DNA of 64,000 bases from Bugula neritina (lineage: Eukaryota; Bryozoa; Gymnolaemata; Cheilostomatida; Bugulidae). The stretch lies in assembly GCA_964035545.1 (NCBI GenBank), contig OZ037765.1:33789004-33853003 (forward strand), in the 5' to 3' direction. The position numbers were made by a program, and so were the translations under genes. The first letter of the stretch is position 1. Each line of letters begins with the position of its first letter. Shown one piece after another: positions 52,596 through 60,908 of the stretch. Below the pieces are notes generated by a model that saw only the letters and a program-made list of their open reading frames with translations, searched no databases and was not told where the DNA came from.

Positions 52596-55500
52596 AACCT
52601 CCAGGGAAGAAGAAACGCAGGTCACCCAGACGGGTACCGCGTACTGGCAACCAACAGTGGCAACAGCCACGACGAACCAGCAAGGGGCTTCGCCCCGCAG
52701 CTGCCTTTTCTATGCCCCTTCACAACAGATTCACAGGGCTACAAGTCCAAGAATCTGGATGGGAGCCCACAAAGGTAGCTGAGAATCTAGCCTCGGCACC
52801 CCCGAGGCCTACCTACCACCGCCCTAAGAGACCTCCTTCGCGACCCAAAGCGAGGGAGGTACTCCCTGCGAGAGTAAGGCCTGAAGGGAGAGTTCAGGTG
52901 CAGCCCCATGGGAACAGCTATTTCTTGCCCGGTAAACTGGAAGGCAAAGCTGTTACTTTCCTCATTGATTCGGGCTGTACCACAAACCTCTTAAGCCGCC
53001 AACTCTTCGACACCCTCAGTACTAGGGTCAGGGGCGAGATGGAAGCATACGAAGGGGAATACGGCACCCTCGCTGACGGGTCGTGCCTTCCCTTCTATGG
53101 TATAATTGAGCTGACGGGACGAGTCCGTGATCAAACGATCCAAGAGACGTTCATCGTCAGTCAGCTCAAGGAGGATGCTATCCTCGGGATGCCATTCCTT
53201 AAACGGCACGGATGTCACATAGATTTTAGCAGATCTGCAATGATGATGTCCGGGCGGGAACTCGCCTGCGTCGACAAGTTCGGCCGCCCTTTAGTGGGAG
53301 GTGTGCAAGTGGTACGCAACCGTATCATACCAGGCCGCTCCCGGGCTACCATTCACTGCAGGGTGAATAGTAGCCGGATCTCTGGACTCGGGGTGGTTGA
53401 AGGCGCGCACGAAAAGATCCAACTTGCCAGCAGTCTGAATCAGCTGACTGAACAAGGGGAGATCTTAGTGCAGTGTGTCAACCCCTTTACCGAGCCTATC
53501 AAGCTCCCGGCTGGGTCGATGCTGGGCCGTTTTCACTCTGTTCAGGAGGGAGACGTAGGCCCGTCGCTGGGTGATGCGACGGAGGCACCCCCTCAGTGCC
53601 CTATTCAGGGACGGGGGGCCGTCCCAACACATCTCCGGGAGTTATACGAAACAGCCAGTGGCGGCGGCGCGAGTAACAAAGAAAGCCAAGCTATGGCTAA
53701 GTTACTACGCGACTACGGTGATGTGTTCAGCAGCGGAGAGCAAGACGTGGGACTGACTGGAATTGTCAGACACGAAATACCGCTGACTGCAGGGACAGTC
53801 CCTGTCCGGCAGCCCACACGCAGGCTGGGGCCGGAGAAAGAGAAGGAGGTTAGCCGACAAGTACGGGATCTTCTGGACCGGGGACTGATAGAGCCCGCCC
53901 ATAGTGCGTGTAGCTCGCCAGTCGTACTGGTTCGGAAGAAAGACGGCAGTTGGCGGTTCTGTGTGGACTACCGCAAACTCAATAGCGTAACCATACAGGA
54001 CGCCTACCCTCTACCTCGTATTGACGAGTCATTGGACGCCCTAGCCGGCAGCAAGTACTTCAGTACGTTAGACTTGCTAAGCGGCTATTGGCAGGTTCCT
54101 CTGAGTCCCGACGCCCAAGAGAAAGCGGCGTTTATCACACGGGACGGTTTGTGGAAGTGGAAGGTGCTGCCCTTCGGGTTAACCTCCGCCCCAGCCACCT
54201 TCCAGAGGCTGATGAAACAAGTCCTTAGCGGACTCCATTGGAAGACACTGCTGGTCTACCTCGATGATGTCATCGTAATCTCTCCAGACTTCGAGACACA
54301 TGTCAGTCGTCTGCAGGAGGTTTTCGAGAGACTCCGAGGTGCCGGTCTTAAGCTCAAACCTTCCAAGTGCGCTCTGTTGCAGCCGGAGGTCAAGTACCTG
54401 GGGCACGTTGTCGGTCGAAACGGCGTGGCAACGGATCCCGAAAAGGTACGGGCAGTAGAAGACTGGGTCACCCCCCAAGACTTGACCGGACTCCGGGCTT
54501 TCTTGGGGCTAGTAGGGTATTACAGGCAATACATACCAGACTTTGCGGGCATAGCCCAGCCGTTAAACCGGCTCACCGCAAAGGGAGTGACGTGGCAGTG
54601 GACTCCAGTCGAACAAGAAGCGTTCGACCGCCTCAAGGTCTGCCTCCTAACGGCGCCCATCTTGGCCTACCCAGACCCCACTCTGGAGTACATCCTAGAC
54701 ACGGACGCCAGTGACCAGAATGTTGGCGCTGTGCTGTCACAAGTGCAGGAAGGCCGAGAGGCAGTAGTAGCCTACTACAGCAAGTCTCTCTCTCCCGCTG
54801 AACGAAATTACTGCACTACCCGCAAGGAGCTGCTGGCAGTAATCAAGTCAGTGAAGCACTTCAGACCATACCTATATGGCAGGAAGTTCCGGCTGCGTAC
54901 AGATCATGCCTCGCTGATCTGGTTGTGCAGGAGAGCAGAGCCCTCTAGTCAGGTCGCCCGGTGGCTCGAAATCCTAGCTGAATTCTCATACCGGATCGAA
55001 CATCGACCGGGCAAGAGACACAGCAATGCGGATGGGTTGAGTCGCCGACCTGACGGAGGTTGCAAACAGTGTCTCAACATCGAGAGGAGGGATGCAGGTC
55101 CCCCACGATACGAGTTGGAGACGCTGGCTCAGCACGGAGCACCGTTTGACTGGGATCAAGGTCAACTCAGGCAAAGAGTTGATGAGTCCCCGGAGGATGT
55201 ACAAAACCTCCGCGCCAACCCTGTACTGGCCGGTAATGTTCGAGAGCTGAAGAAGCTCCAAGAAGAGCTGCCTGGAGTCGTGGCAGACATATACCGGGCC
55301 AAAAGGGAAGGGCGACGACCCAGCGAGGAACGCATACGACAGGGATGCGCCGAGTTCCGGCTATACTGTCAGCGTTGGGACTCGCTGCGGATCGGGCAGG
55401 ATGGGTTGCTAACCATCTCTCTAGCTGCCAGCGGCAGACACCCGGAAAGGAAGAGGGTAGTCTGCCCCACAGCCATCCGCCGTGAGTTGATTTGGGATAC

Positions 55501-57115
55501 ACACAAGCAGGCCCACGCAGGGGTCAAGCGAGTGATATCCAAATTACGACTCCGGTGGTATTGGCCACAGATGGAGCGTGACGTCCGGCTCAGAGTCAAA
55601 CAGTGTGAGATCTGCCAGGCCAGTAAGCATAGCCGCCCCCCTGGTGAAGCAGGACGGCGGAGGCTATATGCTGGTAGGCCCTGGCAAGTAGTCGCTGTAG
55701 ACCTGGTCGGACCCATGCCCCTGACCCCCAGAGGAAATAATTGGATCCTAGTACTAACCGACCACTTTACTAGGTGGGCGGATGCTCTGGCTATTCCAGA
55801 TGCATCAGCCCCAACAGTGGCCAGGGCGCTAGACCAACATGTATTCTGTTATTTTGGGCTTCCCGAACAGATACACTCTGATCAAGGCGCTCAATTCCAG
55901 TCTCAACTGATGAGCGACCTTTGCCGCCTCTGGGGAGTAAATCAGAGCAGGACCACCCCCTACCACCCTCAAGGTAACGGGGTGGTGGAGCGCAACAACC
56001 GGATGCTAGGTGATGCACTCCGGAGTCTCCTCCTTGGACGAGGTCAAGAGGAATGGGATACGGTGTTGCCGCAAGTCATGCGTGCATACCGTAGCACCCC
56101 ACACACCAGTACTGGTGAGACCTCAAACCTCTTGATGCTCGGGAGAGAGACTCGTGTCCCTGACCATCTCACCTATCACGTTCCAGAGCAAGATAACTCA
56201 GTACACGAGTATGCCAGTGAACTAGTGGAACGGATGAAGGCCGCACACGATATACTGCGCCAACAGCAGTGGAAGGTGCGGCACGAAGATTCCGATGAAC
56301 CCCCTCTCTATCAAACGGGAGATAAGGTGTGGATGGTCAATTACCGTAGGCGCCGCGGACAGGCTGATAAGCTGAAGCCTAGGTTCGTAGGCCCCTACGT
56401 GGTCGTCGAGGCTATGCCCAATCATACGTACAAGATTGAGCGCTCAGGACAGGTGTCTATCCAGAATGAGTCTCGCTTGAAACCGTATTGGGCTAGCCCC
56501 GGCGGAGTGGGAGAAGCCCCCCCGTTGTTAGAGCCCAGGAGGCAAACAACAACGCGCGGGCGACGGCGGCATGGACCTGAATACGAAGTGGTCATACCGC
56601 GGGAAGAAAACTTGGTGAGGGAGGAGCGGCAGCTTTTGTCAACAGAAGCGTGTCCGCCACCGCCAAGTCTAATTCCATCACTTCCAGAAACCGAGCCGGT
56701 TCCGGAAGTGCAAACCCCCACGGAGGGAGGGGCTCCATCCGGAGAACAAGAAGAGGTGACCGCTAACGGTGAAGTAGAGACGCCATTAGAGGCCCCTACT
56801 AACGAACCGGCAAGCGTGTCACCCCCCCTAGAAAGGGGACAGCGTACGAGGCAACCCCCCGCATACTTGAAGGACTTCGTATGTGACTGCGTTAAAAGCG
56901 GCACACATGAAAGTCTAGGGGAAAATCGTACGAGAAAAGAATCGAGCAAATGTGGGAGTTGTCAACACCACGGAAATATCAACTTTTGTATCGGCGGAAA
57001 TAGAAACAAAATTCATCCGCCGGGTGCACAAAGTCTTAATCACGCACCCCAACCACGTTGCTCGATCTTTTCATACGCTGATGCAGTCAGGAGTAGACGT
57101 GTTTCTAAGCAGTAG
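52484..57115 (+). CDS. pol: Pol polyprotein (protease, RT, RNase H, integrase) of Ty3/gypsy element
   Basis: An uninterrupted frame of about 1543 codons. In order: aspartic protease with LIDSGC near residue 160, reverse transcriptase with the YLDD catalytic box near 591, RNase H starting LDTDASD near 738, and integrase. The integrase has the zinc-binding His-His-Cys-Cys region near 1000-1050 and the D-D-E core (AVDLVG near 1070, HSDQGAQF near 1130, NGVVERNN near 1167). A GPY/F-like module (RFVGPYVV, about 1300) follows, then a Pro/Glu-rich tail. The domain order RT-RNase H-integrase defines Ty3/gypsy. The protein is 150-300 residues longer than a bare pol because of the tail. All catalytic residues I can check are present, consistent with a recently active copy. 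Confidence 0.95.
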   Translation: MLGVRKSRTFPPILSLPKSGVKLPRPADVPTFRGPTMKPPGKKKRRSPRRVPRTGNQQWQQPRRTSKGLRPAAAFSMPLHNRFTGLQVQESGWEPTKVAENLASAPPRPTYHRPKRPPSRPKAREVLPARVRPEGRVQVQPHGNSYFLPGKLEGKAVTFLIDSGCTTNLLSRQLFDTLSTRVRGEMEAYEGEYGTLADGSCLPFYGIIELTGRVRDQTIQETFIVSQLKEDAILGMPFLKRHGCHIDFSRSAMMMSGRELACVDKFGRPLVGGVQVVRNRIIPGRSRATIHCRVNSSRISGLGVVEGAHEKIQLASSLNQLTEQGEILVQCVNPFTEPIKLPAGSMLGRFHSVQEGDVGPSLGDATEAPPQCPIQGRGAVPTHLRELYETASGGGASNKESQAMAKLLRDYGDVFSSGEQDVGLTGIVRHEIPLTAGTVPVRQPTRRLGPEKEKEVSRQVRDLLDRGLIEPAHSACSSPVVLVRKKDGSWRFCVDYRKLNSVTIQDAYPLPRIDESLDALAGSKYFSTLDLLSGYWQVPLSPDAQEKAAFITRDGLWKWKVLPFGLTSAPATFQRLMKQVLSGLHWKTLLVYLDDVIVISPDFETHVSRLQEVFERLRGAGLKLKPSKCALLQPEVKYLGHVVGRNGVATDPEKVRAVEDWVTPQDLTGLRAFLGLVGYYRQYIPDFAGIAQPLNRLTAKGVTWQWTPVEQEAFDRLKVCLLTAPILAYPDPTLEYILDTDASDQNVGAVLSQVQEGREAVVAYYSKSLSPAERNYCTTRKELLAVIKSVKHFRPYLYGRKFRLRTDHASLIWLCRRAEPSSQVARWLEILAEFSYRIEHRPGKRHSNADGLSRRPDGGCKQCLNIERRDAGPPRYELETLAQHGAPFDWDQGQLRQRVDESPEDVQNLRANPVLAGNVRELKKLQEELPGVVADIYRAKREGRRPSEERIRQGCAEFRLYCQRWDSLRIGQDGLLTISLAASGRHPERKRVVCPTAIRRELIWDTHKQAHAGVKRVISKLRLRWYWPQMERDVRLRVKQCEICQASKHSRPPGEAGRRRLYAGRPWQVVAVDLVGPMPLTPRGNNWILVLTDHFTRWADALAIPDASAPTVARALDQHVFCYFGLPEQIHSDQGAQFQSQLMSDLCRLWGVNQSRTTPYHPQGNGVVERNNRMLGDALRSLLLGRGQEEWDTVLPQVMRAYRSTPHTSTGETSNLLMLGRETRVPDHLTYHVPEQDNSVHEYASELVERMKAAHDILRQQQWKVRHEDSDEPPLYQTGDKVWMVNYRRRRGQADKLKPRFVGPYVVVEAMPNHTYKIERSGQVSIQNESRLKPYWASPGGVGEAPPLLEPRRQTTTRGRRRHGPEYEVVIPREENLVREERQLLSTEACPPPPSLIPSLPETEPVPEVQTPTEGGAPSGEQEEVTANGEVETPLEAPTNEPASVSPPLERGQRTRQPPAYLKDFVCDCVKSGTHESLGENRTRKESSKCGSCQHHGNINFCIGGNRNKIHPPGAQSLNHAPQPRCSIFSYADAVRSRRVSKQ

Positions 57116-57420
57116 TTCAAACCATTTCACACATTCAGTATGTCTTACGACAACAGATCGTGGGGTGAGTTAACTATATCTTAATACGAAACTAGATCGC
57201 ATCGCTCAGCTCTGACTCACTGAGTCAATCGAGCTGGAGATAGGTTAGTGAAATACCGTAGTAAGAACTCTAGAGATTTTTATAATCTCATTGCAATACG
57301 TGTTCTATCTGACTATTCACTACCATTAATCTCTACGAGGTAACTGAATTAGGAGTTGCCAAGCTGCTCAAGCTGACAACACAGCAGTGTACTGTATTAA
57401 CACTGTTGAAACTTTTTCAG

Positions 57421-58208
57421 ATTACACTCGACCCGCTACAACCAGGGTACGGGATAGAACACTTCCCGCTCCGTATCCGGAGGAGTATGCTAGTGGGGAC
57501 AGGCCTGAGCCACTACGCCGCCGTTGGCGGTGGGTGTCTCCACAAACAGAGGAAGAAATAGAAACGGCCTGGGGGTCCAGAGGACGGACGAGATGCCAGA
57601 TCTGTGGTGAAGATTGCGCCTCTCACCGCTCCCTTAAACTACACGTCAATGCTCATCTCCTACTAACATTCTGCCCCTGCGGGTACAATGATGTGTATCC
57701 CTACCCCGTCACCAGACACCGAGCGGCGGGCTGTTTCCCTGGAGAAAACTATGTGGTCGACGCTAAGCTGTACCCGGAGTTCCTCACACTTATACGACCT
57801 CTGGTGAAGAAGGCCATGCTATTAGCCGTTCTGTCCTCGGGGTTCCAACGTGTGTTAGACAACGCCCGCCAACAATCCCCGTTGGTGTCTGACCGCCCGC
57901 AAATTACATACACCCCCGAGGAAACTACATATCCAGAAGAAGGAGAGATCTCCCCTACCCCGGCGAAGAGACGAACCAGGTCCCCCAGTCCACCCTTACG
58001 CCGCAGACGGACACCGTCCCCAGACCCAGTACGACTAGCCACAGTAGAAGAACGCCTCCTACGACTACAAGAAGAGTTCACCCAGCTGGCACCAGATCTA
58101 CTTAACACTACAACAGGACTCTTCCAGCTAAAAGGATCCGTATGCCGTATGAAACGGAAACTGCGTACATGCCAAGCCAAGCACCGACGTGCCCAACAAG
58201 GACTCTAG
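57421..58208 (+). CDS. Third ORF of gypsy element: zinc-finger, Arg/Ser-Pro-rich protein
   Basis: An open frame of about 262 codons between pol and the 3' LTR, where some gypsy elements carry env. There is no signal peptide or membrane segment, so it is not env-like. A C2H2 finger (CQIC, then HVNAH; C-x2-C-x12-H-x3-H) is followed by an atypical one (CPC...H...C). Further on are Arg/Ser/Pro-rich SPSPPLRRRRTPSPDP, a short coiled coil (VEERLLRLQEEFTQLAP) and a basic end. The frame has no ATG near its start, but TTTTTCAG at 57413-57420 is a good acceptor. It matches the phase of the donor inside gag codon 15, so a spliced message starting with the gag ATG is likely. A role in nucleic-acid binding is inferred. 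Confidence 0.75.
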
Positions 58209-58480
58209 TTAGACTACCCGGAGTACTCCAACTCCGCCTCTTGGGAGAGGCCAAGATGTCATGTAAATGTTTGACTGCTTAGCAGGTTATCCCCTGCCTA
58301 ACACCACAGCTAGCTAGTATTCCTCGTCTATCTACAGCTGGCCAATTGTATGCAACGGATCGTTATAATGACTCTGCCTATTATTATGTCTCTTCCTGTA
58401 TATTATGTATTATTTTGTCCACTGATGTATGCAATTACTATTGAATGTTTTTTTTTATATATCAGAAAGATGGCTTTCTG

Positions 58481-58493
58481 CTGGTGGGGGCGG
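58481..58493 (+). promoter_or_regulatory. Polypurine tract
   Basis: CTGGTGGGGGCGG directly before the right LTR is the likely plus-strand primer. It is not pure purine but is in the right place. Confidence 0.6.
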
Positions 58494-58798
58494 TGTGGTG
58501 GTTCGTGGAACTACCAGCAGCACAACATGTAGGGTCGCGTAATTGACCCGGAACAATGGATAGCCAATTAGCGTAGTTGATAGTTAGCAGCAATTGTAGT
58601 TTCCCGCTGCTAAGTCAGTCGAAGCTAGAGTGTGAAATAGATTAGATGTGTAACTTGTTTGGAAATAATGTATCGTTTTTGTAATGTATAATTGTGTGTA
58701 AAATATACTCGTTCACTCGACTTATCCTGGTGCAGTTCTATAGTAAATAAATAGACTCTCTGGATAGCACATCAACCCTAAATCGGGAAATCATAACA
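58494..58798 (+). repeat. 3' LTR
   Basis: 305 bp, read as identical to the 5' LTR. It is followed directly by the second half of the transposase pseudogene. Confidence 0.93.
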
Positions 58799-60032
58799 AT
58801 ATTTGCAAATGACTAAAATGCAGTTACTGCAAACAAAGTTGATTTCTAACCTTCGAATCCATGTCGAAAGAGCAATCAAAAGGATAAAGGAGTTCAATAT
58901 TTTAAATGGTCCCGAAGTGTGAACTTGGTGTTGGCACCTCTATTAGACAAGACTATGATAGTCTGCTGTGCTCTCTGTAATCTGCAGCCATCATTGGTGA
59001 CTGATGAAATTTAGAATTTGAAGTAAAAAATAATGTGTTATTTTTACCTGTGCCATTTTACTAGAAATCTATATCTAGCTTTTATATAATATTCTTGTAA
59101 TTTTCATCATAGCAATAAATAAATTACATTGTTTCCACACTAATATTTCATATATTTATAGTTTATTTGAAAGCTTACGTTGTTTATTGTGGATGTTGAC
59201 TGCTGCAGAAACTGACTACTATTTTCAAAATTTAAAAGGAAAACACATTCTTGGTGCAGAAGTGGCAGAATATGTAATACAATTTTTTTCAAATTGAAGG
59301 TAAGAAATGGGATCATTTTAGCATTCATAAGCTGCACATAATAGCTTATGTGTATATTTATATGGTGTGGACTTGCTATTACTGCTAGCTACAATATTAC
59401 CAGCATGGGTGGTTGATTTAACCTCTTAGTAGTTCCCATGTCTTACATACAATAAAATTCCAGTTGAATAGAATATATACTATTGTAAAGTACAAAACAA
59501 ATGACCAGAATATTTCATATGTTAAACAGAAATTTTGTAATACTACTGTGGATTGGCTACTGTACATTAGCTAGATGTAGGCGGAGCCTACACTATACTC
59601 AGCCATCCAGATGCATATACTAAAGGGCCATTCAAAAACCAGCCAATCAAAGTCATGTACCAAATTCACAGCCGTTTACTACAAGCTTTCAATGCTAAAC
59701 AATAACCCATTCAAGCTGCAACAAAAAATAACTACTAAGCTGGCAGTTATGCAATAATTGGCCTTAAATTGCAAAAGTGTACCAGGTCATTTTTTTGGAC
59801 ATGGAATTTTTAATTGCATTTTATAAACACTTAATTTAGACATTTTAAAAAATCGTTTCAAGAGTCATCAATTTAAGATATGAAATTAAATAATGCATGA
59901 AAAAAAAGTTGCACAACTAGCTTTTAGAAGCATGCATTTTGCAATTGAACTTGCAGAATTTTATATCTGTTACAATGGTAGAACATTGACCTGGTACACT
60001 TTGCTGATTGGCTGAGTTTTACATGGTCTATT

Positions 60033-60908
60033 GTGAAACCTGGTTAAATAGCTTTACATAAGCAGACCCCCACATTATAGTAAATTGTGGAAATTCACTA
60101 CAATATATGCGTAGACTCCATCGCAGAAGTGACCTCCAACACTCAATAAGTTATCAGCCAGAGTAAAACTCAGTATGTGCTTGTACTGTCCTCCCTGGTA
60201 GACAATGTTTTATGTTAAACTTTCACTAGCTCTGCTCTAACAGTATTTTTATTTGATTTTTAACATCTTCACATATAGTCTGTTATTTTATTAATTAAAT
60301 AGATAAATAATATAATGCTTCAATGTTATGTCAAGTTGAGCCAAGTTTTCTTAAAATATACATAATATCATCTCTTGACTAAGGAGACAAATAATCGAGG
60401 TGTATTACTTATAATATATTTTTTGAGATATTGAACACACAGGATAATATATTATATATAATATATTATAAAGATAGATACACAACTAAAGTACAACAGA
60501 GACAGATAAACCTGAGGCTGTGTTCAGGAAAGAATTGTTTGCCCCCAACCATAATACAAGTTCACAGTCTACACACAATGCAGGCAGTCCAGGTGCAGAA
60601 ATATTCTCAGTAAAGTGTTAGGGCTTTGTTAAAAATGTCACTAGCTTGGATTTATAAGCACTGCATTCAAATCCTAGGAATAAAAGTTAACATAAGATAT
60701 TGTTTATCATTCACAAGTAAGTGGGTGGAGCTTAAAAAGTCAAACCACCTGTCTCATAGTGTCACCTGTAGTGACATGTCATAGTGTCTATATCTAAATT
60801 ACTAGTTAGTCATATACAATAAGTGTGTATATAAGTGTAACCATGTGATTACAGTATGGAGTAGCTGTAGCAGGCTGTTTCACATAAAACTTTGTTTAAT
60901 GTAATGAG
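60033..60908. other. Spacer after caspase gene, with a small coding-like remnant
   Basis: AT-rich. At 60075-60208 the minus strand is open for about 44 codons (VYQGGQYKHIL to GHFCDGVYAYIVV) with a faint likeness to the end of the COR domain in the neighbouring Roco gene. It stops just before the transposon end and has no clear splice sites. It may be a decayed exon. Confidence 0.4.

Larger units (their letters stand above)
51306..58798 (+). mobile_element. Complete Ty3/gypsy LTR retrotransposon (7.49 kb)
   Basis: Two 305-bp LTRs (51306-51610, 58494-58798) that I read as identical, starting TG and ending CA. A tRNA-Leu-type primer site follows the left LTR and a purine-rich tract precedes the right one. 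It carries gag, a long pol and a third ORF, all open. Identical LTRs and intact frames point to a recent insertion. Base composition is far more GC-rich than the host sequence around it. The target duplication is not clean: TATGG on the left, ATATT on the right. Confidence 0.95.
50722..58920 (+). pseudogene. DDE_Tnp_4-type transposase, frameshifted and interrupted
   Basis: Three frames are needed before the insertion: LALMKLRQGLQFQILADFF (helix-turn-helix region, from 50790), then LARELNNLIYFPPREKL with the first catalytic Asp in IIDCTEIY (from 50858), then TWGEYKKTNTIKYLVAITP through the second Asp in MANRGF to AIPPGKRGYG (to 51305). The C-terminal part resumes after the retrotransposon at about 58801 with ISNLRIHVERAIKRIKEFNI, which carries the conserved HVERAI segment and the third acidic residue, and stops at about 58920. 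At least two frame breaks precede the insertion, although the frame on the two sides of the retrotransposon matches (GGC TAT before, TAT TTG after). Confidence 0.85.
48433..60032 (+). mobile_element. DDE transposon with about 1.08-kb terminal inverted repeats, split by a gypsy element
   Basis: The left end 48433-49510 and the right end 58951-60032 are inverted copies, outermost AATAGACCATGTAAAAC. Without the 7.49-kb retrotransposon the element is about 4.1 kb. It encodes a decayed DDE_Tnp_4-type transposase in two pieces on either side of the retrotransposon. No target duplication was resolved. PIF/Harbinger- or ISL2EU-like placement is a guess from the transposase family. Confidence 0.85.

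Noticed and set aside
51780-56949. Antisense ORFs over gag and pol, up to 175 codons
   Set aside because: Shadows of the high-GC coding strand with no domains.
57421-58208. Envelope gene in the gypsy element
   Set aside because: No signal peptide, membrane segment or Cys pattern of envelope proteins. Zinc-finger and Arg/Ser-Pro features point elsewhere.
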